The notes beneath the pieces were generated by a model. The model searched no databases. It saw only the letters and a list, made by a program, of their open reading frames with translations, and was not told the origin of the DNA. A stretch of 64,000 nt of DNA from assembly GCF_002836595.1 (NCBI RefSeq), contig NZ_PJBB01000003.1, forward strand, positions 1,797,001-1,861,000. Reading direction: 5' to 3'. Every line of letters begins with the position of its first letter. The stretch's first letter is position 1. This document shows, in pieces, positions 42,591-54,839 of the stretch. Both the position numbers and the translations under genes were made by a program. This stretch comes from Tenacibaculum sp. Bg11-29 (GTDB lineage: Bacteria; Bacteroidota; Bacteroidia; Flavobacteriales; Flavobacteriaceae).

Positions 42591-42788
42591 ATGAATAACT
42601 TTATACAATACATCAAAGGTTCTTTCGAAGAGCTGAATACAAACATGACATGGTCTTCTCGTGAAGAAGCTCAAAAGTCAACTGTGGTTGTTGCTGCATT
42701 TACAATTGTTTTTGCTTTGGTAGTAGCAGGGATAGATTGGGTTTTTCAGAATAGTTTAGATAATTTTTTCAATATGTTTAATAATTAG
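42591..42788 (+). CDS. secE: Preprotein translocase subunit SecE
   Basis: 65 aa with an amphipathic segment (NTNMTWSSREEAQKS) and a single transmembrane helix (TVVVAAFTIVFALVVAGIDWVF), typical of short SecE. It stabilises SecY in the translocon. It lies 3 nt before nusG in the conserved secE-nusG pair. Confidence 0.93.
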   Translation: MNNFIQYIKGSFEELNTNMTWSSREEAQKSTVVVAAFTIVFALVVAGIDWVFQNSLDNFFNMFNN

Positions 42789-42791
42789 AAT

Positions 42792-43340
42792 ATGGCTGAT
42801 TCGGTGATGAAGTGGTATGTAGTTAGAGCTGTTGGAGGTCAAGAAAATAAGGTTAAAACTTATATCGAAACAGAAATTGCTCGTTTTGGATTGTCAGACT
42901 ATGTAAGTAAAGTAATTGTTCCTACAGAAAAAGTTATTCAAGTAAGAAACGGGAAGAAAGTTAACAGAGAAAGAGTTTACTTTCCAGGTTATGTAATGGT
43001 AGAAGCTAATTTAGCAGGAGAAGTACCTCACGTAATAAAATCAGTAACAGGGGTTATTGGTTTTTTAGGTGAAACTAAAGGTGGTGAACCAGTACCAATG
43101 CGTAAATCTGAAGTAAACAGAATGTTAGGTAAAGTTGATGAACTTTCTGTTAGAGATGAAAACATCGCAATTCCTTTTAATACTGGTGAAACAGTAAAAG
43201 TAATTGACGGGCCTTTTAATGGATTCGACGGGACAGTTGAGAAAGTTAATGAGGAAAAGCGTAAGTTAGAAGTAATGGTTAAGATTTTTGGAAGAAAAAC
43301 ACCATTAGAGTTAAACTATATGCAAGTAGAAAAAATATAA
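42792..43340 (+). CDS. nusG: Transcription antitermination/elongation factor NusG
   Basis: 182 aa. NGN domain (KWYVVRAVGGQENKVKTYIE) and C-terminal KOW domain (GETVKVIDGPFNGFDGTVEKV). It binds RNA polymerase and couples transcription with translation and Rho. Confidence 0.97.
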   Translation: MADSVMKWYVVRAVGGQENKVKTYIETEIARFGLSDYVSKVIVPTEKVIQVRNGKKVNRERVYFPGYVMVEANLAGEVPHVIKSVTGVIGFLGETKGGEPVPMRKSEVNRMLGKVDELSVRDENIAIPFNTGETVKVIDGPFNGFDGTVEKVNEEKRKLEVMVKIFGRKTPLELNYMQVEKI

Positions 43341-43407
43341 TCGTTACACCTATATATTTAGATGTGTTTGAAGCTTCCATTTTAAACATATCATTAAATC
43401 TTAAACA

Positions 43408-43845
43408 ATGGCAAAAGAAATAAGTAAATTAGTTAAACTACAAGTAAGGGGAGGTGCTGCGAATCCGTCGCCACCAGTTGGACCCGCTTTAGGTGCTGCC
43501 GGTGTTAATATCATGGAGTTCTGTAAGCAATTTAATGCTCGTACACAGGACAAACAAGGTAAAGTTTTACCTGTTGTGATTACCGTTTATAAAGACAAAT
43601 CTTTCGAGTTTGTTGTAAAAACGCCACCAGCTGCAGTACAATTATTAGAAGCGGCCAAAATTAAGAAGGGTTCAGGAGAACCAAATAGGAAAAAAGTAGC
43701 AAGTGTTTCTTGGGATCAAATTAGAGTAATTGCAGAAGACAAAATGGTAGATATGAATGCCTTTAAAGTCGAATCTGCAATGAAAATGATTGCCGGAACT
43801 GCTCGTTCTATGGGATTAACAGTATCAGGTAATGCACCTGCTTAA
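43408..43845 (+). CDS. rplK: 50S ribosomal protein uL11
   Basis: 145 aa with [20 protein letters not shown] and the rRNA-binding C-terminal domain. It forms the stalk base of the 50S subunit. First gene of rplKAJL-rpoBC. Confidence 0.98.
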   Translation: MAKEISKLVKLQVRGGAANPSPPVGPALGAAGVNIMEFCKQFNARTQDKQGKVLPVVITVYKDKSFEFVVKTPPAAVQLLEAAKIKKGSGEPNRKKVASVSWDQIRVIAEDKMVDMNAFKVESAMKMIAGTARSMGLTVSGNAPA

Positions 43846-43865
43846 ACTTTAAAACATATTTAGAA

Positions 43866-44558
43866 ATGGCAATTACTAGAAAGCAAAAAGAAGCTCGTTC
43901 TAAGGTAGATAGCTCTAAAGTTTACAGCTTAAAAGATGCATCAGCCTTAATTAAAGATATTACAAATGTGAAATTTGACGCATCTGTCGATTTAGCAGTA
44001 CGTTTAGGAGTAGATCCTCGTAAAGCAAATCAAATGGTACGTGGAGTTGTAACATTACCACACGGAACAGGTAAAGATGTTAAAGTATTAGCATTAGTTA
44101 CTCCAGATAAAGAAGCCGAAGCTATAGCAGCAGGTGCAGATTATGTTGGATTAGATGAATACCTTCAGAAAATTAAAGGAGGTTGGACTGATGTTGATGT
44201 TATTATTACTATGCCTAGTGTTATGGGTAAATTAGGTCCTTTAGGTCGTGTTTTAGGACCAAGAGGTTTAATGCCTAACCCAAAAACAGGTACAGTAACT
44301 ATGAATGTTGCAAAAGCAGTACAAGAAGTTAAAGCTGGTAAAATTGACTTTAAAGTTGATAAAACTGGTATTGTACACGCTGCAATCGGAAAAGTATCTT
44401 TTGATGCTGAGAAGATTCAAGAAAATGCAAATGAGTTATTACAAACGTTAATTAAACTAAAGCCAACAGCTTCTAAAGGAGATTATATAAAGAGTATTTT
44501 TATGTCTTCTACTATGAGTCCTAGTGTTGCTGTAGATGAAAAATCGGTGTCTTTATAA
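43866..44558 (+). CDS. rplA: 50S ribosomal protein uL1
   Basis: 230 aa with [15 protein letters not shown]. It forms the L1 stalk and in many bacteria represses its own L11-L1 operon. It lies 20 nt after rplK. Confidence 0.98.
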   Translation: MAITRKQKEARSKVDSSKVYSLKDASALIKDITNVKFDASVDLAVRLGVDPRKANQMVRGVVTLPHGTGKDVKVLALVTPDKEAEAIAAGADYVGLDEYLQKIKGGWTDVDVIITMPSVMGKLGPLGRVLGPRGLMPNPKTGTVTMNVAKAVQEVKAGKIDFKVDKTGIVHAAIGKVSFDAEKIQENANELLQTLIKLKPTASKGDYIKSIFMSSTMSPSVAVDEKSVSL

Positions 44559-44577
44559 GACAGTTAAACTTTTAATT

Positions 44578-45093
44578 ATGACAAGAGAAGACAAATTACA
44601 AGTAATAGAAGATTTAACAGCAAGATTAGCAGATACAAGTACCATCTATTTAGCAGATATTTCTGGTTTAGATGCAGTTACTACATCTAACTTACGTAGA
44701 GCTTGTTTTAAAGCTGATGTAGAATTGGCTGTTGTTAAAAATACATTGCTATCAAAAGCAATGGAAGCATCTGATAAAGATTTTGGAGATTTACCAAATG
44801 CTTTAAAGGGAAATACTTCAATGATGATTTCTGAGGTGTCGAATGCGCCTGCAAAAGTTATTAAAGAGTTCAGAAAAAAATCAGACAAGCCTTTATTAAA
44901 AGGAGCTTTTGTTGAACAGTCAGTTTATGTTGGAGATGACCAACTAGACATGCTTGTTAACATTAAGTCTAAAGAAGAACTTATTGGAGATATTATCTCA
45001 TTATTACAATCACCAGCTAAAAATGTTATTTCAGCATTACAATCAGGTGGTAACAAACTTTCAGGTATTCTTACAACATTATCTGAAAGATAA
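44578..45093 (+). CDS. rplJ: 50S ribosomal protein uL10
   Basis: 171 aa from ATG 44578 (MTREDKLQVIEDL). The frame is open further upstream, but an earlier start would overlap rplA. It anchors bL12 dimers to the stalk and usually controls its own operon with L12. Confidence 0.96.
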   Translation: MTREDKLQVIEDLTARLADTSTIYLADISGLDAVTTSNLRRACFKADVELAVVKNTLLSKAMEASDKDFGDLPNALKGNTSMMISEVSNAPAKVIKEFRKKSDKPLLKGAFVEQSVYVGDDQLDMLVNIKSKEELIGDIISLLQSPAKNVISALQSGGNKLSGILTTLSER

Positions 45094-45141
45094 TTACGCG
45101 CACTAATAAACTAAATAATAAAATTTCAAAAAACAATTAAA

Positions 45142-45510
45142 ATGGCAGAATTAAAAGATTTCGCAGAGCAATTAGTTAACTTAACAGTAAAAGAAGTTAA
45201 TGAATTAGCTGATATTTTAAAAGATGAGTACGGTATTGAGCCAGCAGCAGCAGCAGTTGTAGCAGGTCCAGCAGCAGCAGGAGAAGCAGCAGAAGAGAAA
45301 ACAGAATTTGACGTTATCTTAAAAGCAGCAGGTGGTTCTAAATTAGCTGTAGTAAAGTTAGTTAAAGAATTAACTGGATTAGGTTTAAAAGAAGCTAAAG
45401 CAATTGTTGATAGCGCACCAGCACCAGTAAAAGAAGGAGTAACTAAAGATGAGGCTGAAGGTCTTGTAAAGTCTTTAGAAGAAGCAGGAGCTGAAGCTGA
45501 AATGAAGTAA
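45142..45510 (+). CDS. rplL: 50S ribosomal protein bL12
   Basis: 122 aa. An N-terminal dimerisation helix region, an Ala-rich hinge ([20 protein letters not shown]) and a factor-binding C-terminal domain ([20 protein letters not shown]). Confidence 0.98.
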   Translation: MAELKDFAEQLVNLTVKEVNELADILKDEYGIEPAAAAVVAGPAAAGEAAEEKTEFDVILKAAGGSKLAVVKLVKELTGLGLKEAKAIVDSAPAPVKEGVTKDEAEGLVKSLEEAGAEAEMK

Positions 45511-45544
45511 TTTACATTCCCAGTTTACTGGGTATGACAATTAA

Positions 45545-45583
45545 GGTTTAGGTACTAGAAACGCATGTTTTTAGTCCTAAACC
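45545..45583 (+). promoter_or_regulatory. Hairpin between rplL and rpoB (attenuator candidate)
   Basis: GGTTTAGG plus ACTA pair with TAGT plus CCTAAACC, a 12-bp stem with one bulged T and a 14-nt loop. It lies in the 233-bp rplL-rpoB gap, the place where other bacteria attenuate or process the transcript. Smaller hairpins (GCAATTAAAATTGC, GAAACAAGAAAGTTTC) follow at 45670-45705. Confidence 0.55.
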
Positions 45584-45743
45584 ATTTTGTGTATATATTC
45601 GTTCTTTATTTTATTACAATTATAAAATTGTAGTAGTACGACTATAAAGAGCTGATTTTAAGTCAGCAAAGCAATTAAAATTGCATTATTGAAACAAGAA
45701 AGTTTCAAAAAATAATATTTTTAATTTAAAAATAGCATCTCTT

Positions 45744-48700
45744 TTGGCAACGATAAACACTACTGAAAGAATTAACTTCGCATCATCGCAATTAAGAACT
45801 GATTATCCAGATTTTCTAGATATTCAAGTAAAATCTTTCCAAGATTTTTTCCAATTGCAAACAAAAGCTGATGAGCGAGGTGAAGAAGGTTTGTATAAAA
45901 CCTTCATGGATAACTTTCCGATTACAGATACACGTAATCAATTTGTATTAGAATTTTTAGACTATTTTGTCGATCCACCAAGATATAGCATTCAAGAATG
46001 TATTGAAAGAGGATTAACACATAGTGTACCTTTAAAAGCAAGATTAAAGCTTTATTGTACAGATCCTGAACATGAAGATTTTGAAACTATTGTTCAAGAC
46101 GTATATTTAGGTACAATTCCTTACATGACTAATTCTGGAACATTCATTATTAATGGAGCAGAAAGAGTTGTGGTTTCTCAGTTACACCGTTCACCTGGTG
46201 TTTTCTTTGGACAATCTTTCCATGCAAACGGAACTAAGTTATACTCAGCAAGAGTAATTCCTTTTAAAGGATCTTGGATAGAATTTGCAACAGATATCAA
46301 TCAAGTAATGTATGCTTATATTGATAGAAAGAAAAAATTACCAGTAACTACATTATTCAGAGCCATTGGTTTTGAAAGAGATAAAGATATTTTAGAAATC
46401 TTTGATTTAGCTGAAGAGATAAAAGTTTCTAAAGCAGGATTAAAGAAAATATTAGGGCGTAAATTAGCAGCTAGAGTTTTAAAAACTTGGCATGAAGATT
46501 TCGTAGATGAAGATACAGGAGAAGTTGTATCTATTGAACGTAACGAAATTGTTTTCGACCGTGATACAATCATAGAAAAAGAACATATTGATGAAATAAT
46601 TGATGCAGGTGCAAAAACTATCTTATTACATAAGATAGATAATGACATGGCAGATTATGCAATCATTCACAATACATTACAAAAAGATCCTACGAATTCT
46701 GAAAAAGAAGCAGTAGAACATGTCTATAGACAATTACGTAATGCTGAGCCGCCAGATGAGGAGACAGCAAGAGGAATAATTGAAAAATTATTTTTCTCTG
46801 AACAACGTTATAGTTTAGGTGAAGTTGGTCGTTTTAGAATGAACACCAAGTTACAGTTAAACGAACCGATTGATCAGAAGGTATTAACTAAGAATGACAT
46901 TATTACAATTATCAAATACTTAATTGAGTTAATTAACTCAAAAGCAGAAGTAGATGATATTGATCACTTATCTAACCGTCGTGTAAGAACTGTTGGTGAA
47001 CAACTAGCAGGTCAGTTCGGTGTAGGTCTAGCTCGTATGGCTCGTACAATTCGTGAAAGAATGAATGTACGTGATAACGAAGTATTTACTCCAATTGATT
47101 TAATTAATGCAAAGACATTATCTTCTGTAATTAATTCTTTCTTTGGAACAAATCAGTTATCTCAATTTATGGATCAGACGAATCCATTAGCTGAGATTAC
47201 ACACAAGCGTCGTTTATCGGCTTTAGGACCTGGAGGTTTATCTAGAGAAAGAGCAGGATTTGAGGTTCGTGATGTTCACTATACACACTATGGACGTTTA
47301 TGTCCGATTGAAACTCCGGAGGGACCGAATATTGGATTAATTTCATCTCTAGCTGTATTTGCAAAAGTGAATAATTTAGGTTTTATCGAAACACCTTATA
47401 AGAAGGTTATTGAAGGAAACATAGATTTAGATCAAGAGCATATTTATTTAAGTGCTGAAGAGGAAGAAGGAATGAAATTTGCACAATCTAATTTAGAGAT
47501 TAATGCAGATGGTGATTTCGTTGGTGATAAGTTAATTTCACGAGAAGGGGGAGATTTCCCTGTCGTTACACCTACTGAAATTGATTATATGGATGTTGCT
47601 CCTAACCAGATTGCATCTATATCAGCATCGTTAATTCCTTTCTTAGAACATGATGATGCCAACCGTGCATTAATGGGATCTAACATGATGCGTCAAGCAG
47701 TTCCATTATTGCGTCCAGAATCTCCAATTGTAGGTACAGGATTAGAGCGTAGAGTTGCTAAAGATTCTCGTATTTTAATAAATGCAGAAGGAGCGGGTGT
47801 TATCGAATATGTTGATGCAAATAAAATTACAATTAAGTATGATAGATCAGATGAAGAACGCTTAGTAAGCTTCGATTCAGATGAAATTTCATATAACTTA
47901 ATTAAGTTTAGAAAAACGAATCAAGGTACAAACATTAACTTAAAGCCAATTGTAAAAGTTGGAGATAGAGTTTCTGAAGGTCAAGTACTTTGTGAAGGAT
48001 ATGCAACACAAAAAGGAGAGTTAGCTTTAGGTAGAAACATGAAAGTAGCCTTTATGCCTTGGAAAGGGTATAATTTTGAGGATGCGATTGTAATTTCTGA
48101 AAAAGTAGTTCGTGAAGATATTTTTACTTCTATTCATATTGACGAATACTCATTAGATGTTCGTGATACGAAATTAGGAGCTGAAGAATTAACAAATGAT
48201 ATTCCTAATGTTTCTGAAGAGGCTACTAAAGACTTAGATGAAAACGGAATGATTCGTATTGGAGCAGAGGTAAATCCTGGAGATATCTTAATAGGTAAGA
48301 TTACACCTAAGGGAGAATCTGATCCTACTCCTGAAGAGAAATTATTACGTGCTATTTTTGGTGATAAAGCAGGTGATGTAAAAGATGCATCATTAAAAGC
48401 TTCTCCATCATTAAGAGGTGTAGTAATTAATAAGAAATTATTTCAACGTGCTGTAAAAGATAAAACAAAACGTGCTCGTGATAAAGAAGCAATTGCAACT
48501 TTAGAAGCATCTTACATACATAAGTTTGAAGATTTAAAAGATGTATTAATTGAAAAATTATTCAATTTAATAACAGGAAAAACTTCTCAAGGAGTATTTA
48601 ACGATTTAGGTGAAGAAGTATTGCCAAAAGGTAAAAAATTCACTCAAAAAATGTTAAACTCTGTAGGTGATTTTACACACTTGCATGGAACTTGGACTAC

Positions 48701-49556
48701 TGATAAACTTTTAAATAGATTAGTTGTTGAATTAGTTCACAATTATAAAATTAAGGTTAACGATTTACAAGGGGCTTTACGTCGTGAGAAATTCACTATT
48801 TCTGTAGGAGATGAATTACCAGCAGGAATCTTAAAACTTGCAAAAATTTACGTTGCTAAAAAGCGTAAATTAAAAGTTGGTGATAAGATGGCAGGACGTC
48901 ACGGAAATAAAGGTATTATTGCTCGTATTGTAAGAGCAGAAGATATGCCTTTCTTAGAAGACGGAACTCCAGTAGATATCGTATTAAATCCATTAGGTGT
49001 ACCATCTCGTATGAATATTGGTCAGATTTATGAAACTGTTCTTGGATGGGCAGGTCAAAAATTAGATCAGAAGTATGCAACACCAATTTTTGATGGAGCA
49101 AATATAGATCAGATCAACGCATTGACAGACGAAGCAGGAATTCCACGTTACGGACATACATATTTATATGATGGAGGTACAGGAAAACGTTTCGATCAGC
49201 CAGCAACGGTAGGTATAATTTACATGATTAAGTTAGGTCACATGATTGAAGATAAAATGCACGCGCGTTCTATTGGACCTTATTCATTAATTACACAACA
49301 ACCATTAGGAGGTAAAGCTCAGTTTGGAGGTCAGCGTTTTGGAGAGATGGAAGTTTGGGCACTTGAAGCATATGGTGCATCAAGTATCTTACGTGAAATC
49401 TTAACAGTGAAATCTGATGATGTATTAGGTAGAGCCAAAACTTACGAGGCAATCGTAAAAGGTGAAACTATGCCAGAACCAGGTTTACCAGAATCGTTTA
49501 ACGTATTAATGCATGAACTGAAAGGTTTAGGATTAGATGTTAAATTAGAGGAATAA
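45744..49556 (+). CDS. rpoB: RNA polymerase subunit beta
   Basis: 1270 aa. Contains the typical beta segments, including the rifampicin region ([20 protein letters not shown]...[12 protein letters not shown]), [13 protein letters not shown] and [12 protein letters not shown]. The start codon is TTG (45744) followed by GCA ACG. No ATG lies in frame nearby upstream. This is a known habit of flavobacterial rpoB, as far as I recall. Confidence 0.98.
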   Translation: MATINTTERINFASSQLRTDYPDFLDIQVKSFQDFFQLQTKADERGEEGLYKTFMDNFPITDTRNQFVLEFLDYFVDPPRYSIQECIERGLTHSVPLKARLKLYCTDPEHEDFETIVQDVYLGTIPYMTNSGTFIINGAERVVVSQLHRSPGVFFGQSFHANGTKLYSARVIPFKGSWIEFATDINQVMYAYIDRKKKLPVTTLFRAIGFERDKDILEIFDLAEEIKVSKAGLKKILGRKLAARVLKTWHEDFVDEDTGEVVSIERNEIVFDRDTIIEKEHIDEIIDAGAKTILLHKIDNDMADYAIIHNTLQKDPTNSEKEAVEHVYRQLRNAEPPDEETARGIIEKLFFSEQRYSLGEVGRFRMNTKLQLNEPIDQKVLTKNDIITIIKYLIELINSKAEVDDIDHLSNRRVRTVGEQLAGQFGVGLARMARTIRERMNVRDNEVFTPIDLINAKTLSSVINSFFGTNQLSQFMDQTNPLAEITHKRRLSALGPGGLSRERAGFEVRDVHYTHYGRLCPIETPEGPNIGLISSLAVFAKVNNLGFIETPYKKVIEGNIDLDQEHIYLSAEEEEGMKFAQSNLEINADGDFVGDKLISREGGDFPVVTPTEIDYMDVAPNQIASISASLIPFLEHDDANRALMGSNMMRQAVPLLRPESPIVGTGLERRVAKDSRILINAEGAGVIEYVDANKITIKYDRSDEERLVSFDSDEISYNLIKFRKTNQGTNINLKPIVKVGDRVSEGQVLCEGYATQKGELALGRNMKVAFMPWKGYNFEDAIVISEKVVREDIFTSIHIDEYSLDVRDTKLGAEELTNDIPNVSEEATKDLDENGMIRIGAEVNPGDILIGKITPKGESDPTPEEKLLRAIFGDKAGDVKDASLKASPSLRGVVINKKLFQRAVKDKTKRARDKEAIATLEASYIHKFEDLKDVLIEKLFNLITGKTSQGVFNDLGEEVLPKGKKFTQKMLNSVGDFTHLHGTWTTDKLLNRLVVELVHNYKIKVNDLQGALRREKFTISVGDELPAGILKLAKIYVAKKRKLKVGDKMAGRHGNKGIIARIVRAEDMPFLEDGTPVDIVLNPLGVPSRMNIGQIYETVLGWAGQKLDQKYATPIFDGANIDQINALTDEAGIPRYGHTYLYDGGTGKRFDQPATVGIIYMIKLGHMIEDKMHARSIGPYSLITQQPLGGKAQFGGQRFGEMEVWALEAYGASSILREILTVKSDDVLGRAKTYEAIVKGETMPEPGLPESFNVLMHELKGLGLDVKLEE

Positions 49557-49568
49557 CAAACAGTGAAA

Positions 49569-49599
49569 TATCATTAGGTAATTTTTAATTACCTAATGA
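49569..49599 (+). promoter_or_regulatory. Hairpin between rpoB and rpoC
   Basis: A 13-bp perfect stem (ATCATTAGGTAAT and complement) around TTTTA, followed 15-20 nt later by a small GTCTC/GAGAC hairpin. It has no long T run, so it is more likely a processing or pausing site than a full terminator. Confidence 0.5.
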
Positions 49600-49660
49600 T
49601 AAATCATTTTAAATATACGTCTCATCGAGACAAATTTTTAATTCGAATCCATTACTTATT

Positions 49661-52600
49661 ATGGCAAGAAAGAACGAAAAATACACTGTTAAAAAGTTTA
49701 ACAAAATTTCAATTGGTTTAGCATCACCTGAGTCTATTTTAGAGGCTTCTAGAGGTGAGGTTTTAAAACCAGAAACGATTAACTACCGTACACACAAACC
49801 AGAAAGAGATGGTTTATTTTGTGAACGTATCTTTGGTCCTATAAAGGATTATGAGTGTGCATGTGGTAAATATAAAAGAATCCGTTATAAAGGAATCATT
49901 TGTGACCGATGTGGAGTTGAAGTTACTGAGAAAAAAGTACGTAGAGACAGAGTAGGTCACATTAATTTAGTAGTACCTGTAGCACATATTTGGTATTTTA
50001 GATCATTACCTAACAAAATGGGATACCTTTTAGGTTTACCATCTAAGAAGTTAGACATGATTATTTACTACGAACGTTATGTAGTAATTCAACCAGGTGA
50101 TGCTAAAACTGTTGATGGAGAACCATTACAAAAAATGGACTTCTTAACAGAAGAAGAATATTTAGATATTTTAGATACACTTCCACAAGAAAACATGTAT
50201 TTAGATGATACAGACCCTGCAAAGTTTATTGCTAAAATGGGAGCTGAATGTTTAATCGATTTATTAGAAAGAATTGATTTAGATACTTTATCATTTGAAT
50301 TACGTCATAAAGCAAATACTGAAACTTCTAAGCAGCGTAAAAACGAAGCATTAAAACGTTTAAATGTTGTTGAAGCTTTTAGAGATTCTCAAAAAAATAG
50401 AGATAATCGTCCTGAATGGATGATTATGAAGGCAGTTCCTGTAATACCGCCAGAATTACGTCCATTAGTGCCATTAGATGGTGGTCGTTTTGCTACTTCA
50501 GATTTAAATGATTTATATCGTCGTGTAATTATCCGTAACAATCGTTTAAAACGATTAATGGAAATTAAAGCACCTGAGGTTATTTTACGTAATGAGAAAC
50601 GTATGTTACAAGAATCAGTAGATTCTTTATTTGATAACACACGTAAGTCATCTGCAGTAAAAACAGAATCTAACAGACCATTAAAATCATTATCTGATAG
50701 TTTAAAAGGTAAACAAGGTCGTTTCCGTCAAAACTTACTAGGTAAGCGTGTTGATTATTCTGCACGTTCGGTAATTGTTGTTGGACCAGAATTAAGATTA
50801 TCTGAATGTGGATTGCCAAAAGAGATGGCAGCAGAATTATACAAGCCTTTCGTTATTCGTAAATTAATAGAAAGAGGTATTGTAAAAACTGTAAAATCTG
50901 CAAAGAAAATTATAGATAGAAAAGAACCTGTTGTTTGGGATATTTTAGAGAATGTAATTAAAGGACATCCAGTTTTATTAAACCGTGCACCTACATTACA
51001 CCGTTTAGGTATTCAAGCATTTCAACCAAAATTAATTGAAGGAAAAGCAATTAGATTACATCCACTTGCTTGTTCTGCCTTCAATGCCGATTTTGATGGG
51101 GATCAAATGGCAGTTCACTTACCATTAGGGCCTGAAGCTATTTTAGAAGCGCAGTTATTAATGTTAGGATCTCATAATATTTTAAACCCTGCAAATGGAG
51201 CACCTATTACGGTACCATCTCAGGATATGGTATTGGGTCTTTATTATATGACAAAAGAAAGAAAATCTACTCCTGAAGTGCCTATTAAAGGTGAAGGATT
51301 AATTTTCTATTCTCCAGAAGAGGTAATTATTGCCTTAAATGAAGAGAAAGTAGACTTAAATGCAGGTATAAAAGTACGTACACACGATGTTGTAGATGGT
51401 GAAGCGGTAACTAGAATTATAGAAACTACAGTTGGTAGGGTTTTATTTAATGAAAAAGTACCTAAAGCTGCAGGATATATTAATGAGGTTTTAACTAAAA
51501 AATCATTAAGAGATATTATTGGTGGTATTTTAAAAGTTACAGATATTCCTTCAATCGGAGATTTCTTAGATGAAATTAAAAATATGGGATATAAATACGC
51601 CTTTGAAGGTGGTTTATCGTTCTCATTAGGAGATATTATTATTCCTCCAGAAAAACATACAATGATTGCTGAAGCTAATAAAGAGGTTGATGCAGTTGTA
51701 GGTAACTATAATATGGGTATGTTAACGCAAAAAGAGCGTTATAACCAGGTAATTGATATTTGGGGTAGAACCAATAATCAGTTAACTGAGCTGTCTATGA
51801 AACGTTTACGTGAAGACCAACAAGGATTTAACTCGGTATATATGATGCTTGATTCTGGAGCACGTGGATCTAAAGAGCAAATTCGTCAGTTAACAGGTAT
51901 GCGTGGATTAATGGCAAAGCCTAAAAAATCGACTGCAGGTGGTGGAGAAATTATTGAAAATCCAATTCTTTCTAACTTTAAGGAAGGACTATCGATTCTT
52001 GAATACTTTATATCAACACACGGTGCTCGTAAAGGTTTAGCCGATACAGCATTAAAAACAGCCGATGCAGGTTATTTAACGCGTCGTTTAGTAGATGTAT
52101 CTCAAGACGTAATAGTAAACGAAGTAGATTGTGGAACTTTAAGAGGTTTAGAAGTTACACCATTAAAGAAAAACGATGAAATCGTTGAATCTTTAAGTGA
52201 TCGAATTACAGGACGTACATCACTACATAACGTTTTTGTACCAAATTCTGATGAAATTTTAGTTGCATCAGGAGAGTTAATAACTGTTAAGTTAGCTAAT
52301 AAAATTCAAGCATCTGGTATTGATGCAGTAGAAGTTCGTTCAGCATTAACATGTGAATCTCAAAGAGGAATATGTGAAAAATGTTACGGGCAATCTTTAT
52401 CAACTGGTAAAAAAGTTCAAAGAGGTGAAGCAGTTGGTGTAATTGCAGCACAATCTATTGGAGAGCCAGGTACACAGTTAACATTACGTACTTTCCACGT
52501 TGGTGGGGTAGCAGGTAATATTTCTGAAGAAAATAAATTAATCGCGAAATTTGACGGTAAAGTTAAAATTGAAGATTTACGTACTGTAAAAGGTAAAGAT

Positions 52601-53932
52601 AGCGACGGAAAAGAAATTGAAATCGTTATTTCACGTACAGCGGAAATCAAAATTATTGATAAGAAAACTGATATCGTATTAAGTACAAACATTATTCCTT
52701 ATGGATCTATTATCTTTAGTAAAGATATGAAAACCATCAAAAAAGGTGATGCAGTTTGTCAATGGGATCCATTTAACGGAGTTATCGTATCAGAATTTGG
52801 AGGTAAAGTTAAGTTTGACAATTTAGAACAAGGTATCAATTACTCTGTTGAAGTTGATGAGCAAACTGGTTTCCAAGAAAAAGTAATGATCGATTCTAAA
52901 AACAAGAAAATCATTGCTTCATTAATTATTGAAGATGCTGATGGTAATGCTTTACGTTCGTATAGTTTACCAGTAGGAGCTCACTTAATGGTTAGTGATG
53001 GTGATAAAGTTGAATCAGGTCATACATTAGTGAAAATTCCACGTAAATCTGGTAAAGCAGGGGATATTACAGGAGGTTTACCACGTGTAACAGAATTATT
53101 TGAAGCACGTAACCCATCTAACCCAGCAGTAATTGCTCAGATTGATGGTGTAGTATCTTTCGGTAAAATTAAAAGAGGTAATCGTGAGATTATTATTGAA
53201 TCTAAAACAGGTGATATTACTAAGTACTTAGTAAAATTATCTAACCAGATTTTAGTTCAAGAAAACGATTTCATTAAGGCAGGTATGCCATTATCTGACG
53301 GAGCAACAACACCTATTGATATCTTAAATATTAAAGGGCCTTCAGCTGTACAAGAATACTTAGTAAACGAAATTCAAGAAGTATATCGTTTACAGGGTGT
53401 GAAAATTAATGACAAGCATTTCGAAGTAGTTGTACGTCAAATGATGCGTAAAGTTAGAATTATTGATTCAGGAGATACTTTATTTTTAGAGAATCAATTA
53501 ATTCATAAGAATGACTTCATCAAAGACAACGACAATATCTACGGAATGAAAGTTGTTGAAGAAGCAGGAGATTCTGAGAATTTAAACCCAGGTCAAATGA
53601 TTTCAGCTCGTCAATTAAGAGATGAAAATTCAATTTTACGTAGAGCAGATAAAAATCTTGTAGCAGCACGTGATGCTCAACCAGCAACAGCTGAACAGGT
53701 ATTACAAGGTATTACAAGAGCATCGTTACAAACGAAATCATTTATATCAGCAGCGTCGTTCCAGGAAACTACTAAAGTATTAAACGAAGCCGCAGTAAAC
53801 GGTAAAATTGATACATTAGAAGGATTAAAAGAAAATGTAATTGTAGGTAAACGTATACCAGCAGGTACAGGAATGAGATCTTACGATCATCAAATCGTAG
53901 GGCCTAGAGCAGAAATGGAGAAAAATTTATAA
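49661..53932 (+). CDS. rpoC: RNA polymerase subunit beta'
   Basis: 1423 aa. Zinc-binding [20 protein letters not shown] near the N-terminus, catalytic [12 protein letters not shown], bridge-helix and trigger-loop regions, and a second zinc module ([13 protein letters not shown]). Normal length for the phylum. Confidence 0.99.
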   Translation: MARKNEKYTVKKFNKISIGLASPESILEASRGEVLKPETINYRTHKPERDGLFCERIFGPIKDYECACGKYKRIRYKGIICDRCGVEVTEKKVRRDRVGHINLVVPVAHIWYFRSLPNKMGYLLGLPSKKLDMIIYYERYVVIQPGDAKTVDGEPLQKMDFLTEEEYLDILDTLPQENMYLDDTDPAKFIAKMGAECLIDLLERIDLDTLSFELRHKANTETSKQRKNEALKRLNVVEAFRDSQKNRDNRPEWMIMKAVPVIPPELRPLVPLDGGRFATSDLNDLYRRVIIRNNRLKRLMEIKAPEVILRNEKRMLQESVDSLFDNTRKSSAVKTESNRPLKSLSDSLKGKQGRFRQNLLGKRVDYSARSVIVVGPELRLSECGLPKEMAAELYKPFVIRKLIERGIVKTVKSAKKIIDRKEPVVWDILENVIKGHPVLLNRAPTLHRLGIQAFQPKLIEGKAIRLHPLACSAFNADFDGDQMAVHLPLGPEAILEAQLLMLGSHNILNPANGAPITVPSQDMVLGLYYMTKERKSTPEVPIKGEGLIFYSPEEVIIALNEEKVDLNAGIKVRTHDVVDGEAVTRIIETTVGRVLFNEKVPKAAGYINEVLTKKSLRDIIGGILKVTDIPSIGDFLDEIKNMGYKYAFEGGLSFSLGDIIIPPEKHTMIAEANKEVDAVVGNYNMGMLTQKERYNQVIDIWGRTNNQLTELSMKRLREDQQGFNSVYMMLDSGARGSKEQIRQLTGMRGLMAKPKKSTAGGGEIIENPILSNFKEGLSILEYFISTHGARKGLADTALKTADAGYLTRRLVDVSQDVIVNEVDCGTLRGLEVTPLKKNDEIVESLSDRITGRTSLHNVFVPNSDEILVASGELITVKLANKIQASGIDAVEVRSALTCESQRGICEKCYGQSLSTGKKVQRGEAVGVIAAQSIGEPGTQLTLRTFHVGGVAGNISEENKLIAKFDGKVKIEDLRTVKGKDSDGKEIEIVISRTAEIKIIDKKTDIVLSTNIIPYGSIIFSKDMKTIKKGDAVCQWDPFNGVIVSEFGGKVKFDNLEQGINYSVEVDEQTGFQEKVMIDSKNKKIIASLIIEDADGNALRSYSLPVGAHLMVSDGDKVESGHTLVKIPRKSGKAGDITGGLPRVTELFEARNPSNPAVIAQIDGVVSFGKIKRGNREIIIESKTGDITKYLVKLSNQILVQENDFIKAGMPLSDGATTPIDILNIKGPSAVQEYLVNEIQEVYRLQGVKINDKHFEVVVRQMMRKVRIIDSGDTLFLENQLIHKNDFIKDNDNIYGMKVVEEAGDSENLNPGQMISARQLRDENSILRRADKNLVAARDAQPATAEQVLQGITRASLQTKSFISAASFQETTKVLNEAAVNGKIDTLEGLKENVIVGKRIPAGTGMRSYDHQIVGPRAEMEKNL

Positions 53933-53943
53933 ATTTTAATATT

Positions 53944-53968
53944 AAGGCCTCTAAATTTTAGAGGCCTT
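53944..53968 (+). terminator. Terminator after rpoC
   Basis: AAGGCCTCTAAA/TTTAGAGGCCTT stem followed by a long T run, 12 nt after the rpoC stop. Confidence 0.9.
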
Positions 53969-53985
53969 TTTTTATTCTTATTTTT

Positions 53986-54294
53986 ATGGAAGAAAATAAA
54001 GACCCACAATTAAACATAGAGTTAGATCAAGATATTGCAGAAGGAACTTATAGTAATTTAGCTATAATTAATCATTCAGTATCTGAATTTATAGTTGATT
54101 TCATTAATATAATGCCAGGTGTACCAAAGGCAAAAGTAAAATCAAGAATTATTTTAACACCACAGCATGCTAAGAGACTTACAAAGGCTTTGGCTGAAAA
54201 TGTTCGTAAGTTTGAACAAGCTAATGGTGAGATTAAAGATTATGAGCAAGTACCAATTCCAATGAATTTTGGAGGAACAACAGGAGAAGCTTAA
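53986..54294 (+). CDS. DUF3467 family protein
   Basis: 102 aa; the pattern ELDQDIAEGTYSNLAIINHSVSEFIVDFINIMPGVPKAKVKSRIILTP-like fits DUF3467 proteins (function unknown, common after rpoC in this phylum). No signal peptide. It is followed by its own terminator and then by the inserted IS. Confidence 0.85.
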   Translation: MEENKDPQLNIELDQDIAEGTYSNLAIINHSVSEFIVDFINIMPGVPKAKVKSRIILTPQHAKRLTKALAENVRKFEQANGEIKDYEQVPIPMNFGGTTGEA

Positions 54295-54303
54295 AAAATA
54301 AAA

Positions 54304-54327
54304 AAAACGTCTAATATTAGACGTTTT
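54304..54327 (+). terminator. Terminator after the DUF3467 gene
   Basis: AAAACGTCTAAT/ATTAGACGTTTT perfect palindrome followed by T run. It ends 16 nt before the IS left end. Confidence 0.88.
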
Positions 54328-54414
54328 TTTTATTTTAATACTATGTCTCGTCCTGAAATAGCGTTACACTAAAAACTTAGTATACTGAAAAACTCAGTAA
54401 ATTGGGGGTATGTA

Positions 54415-54819
54415 AAGCGTACACAAAAAGATTATTCGATTTCTTTTAAACTTCAATTAGTTTCAGAAATAGAACAAGGATTTCTTACAAAGGGTCAAGC
54501 AAAAGTTAAATACGGTATTCAAGCGGGTTCAACGATTCTTAATTGGTTAAAAAAATATGGTAACTTTGATTGGGAACATGAATCTATTACTGCTATGTCA
54601 AAAACACCTGAACAAAAAATATTAGAACTTGAAGCAAAGATTAAATTGCTAGAGAAACAAAAGAACCGAGCAGAGCATTTAGCTGAACGAGCTGATAAAA
54701 AAGTTATCATCTTTGATATGCTAGTTGATTTAGCAGAAAAAGAATATAGTATTGATATCAGAAAAAATTACACACCCGAGTTATCGATTTCTACAAAGCG
54801 GAACGCAAAGAAACATTAG
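54415..54819 (+). CDS. IS3 transposase OrfA (start uncertain)
   Basis: About 135 codons encode KRTQKDYSISFKLQLV then a helix-turn-helix (TKGQAKVKYGIQAGSTILNW) and a leucine-zipper-like coiled coil (ILELEAKIKLLEKQKNRAEH). The frame is open from 54373, but no ATG, GTG or TTG precedes KRTQKDY. The ATG at 54410 is out of frame and runs straight into TAA. The next in-frame ATG (54595) would omit the HTH. Start by a rare codon or a small insertion near 54412 are the possibilities. Confidence 0.75.
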   Translation, partial: KRTQKDYSISFKLQLVSEIEQGFLTKGQAKVKYGIQAGSTILNWLKKYGNFDWEHESITAMSKTPEQKILELEAKIKLLEKQKNRAEHLAERADKKVIIFDMLVDLAEKEYSIDIRKNYTPELSISTKRNAKKH

Positions 54820-54839
54820 TTTCTTCCTGTGAATTACTC

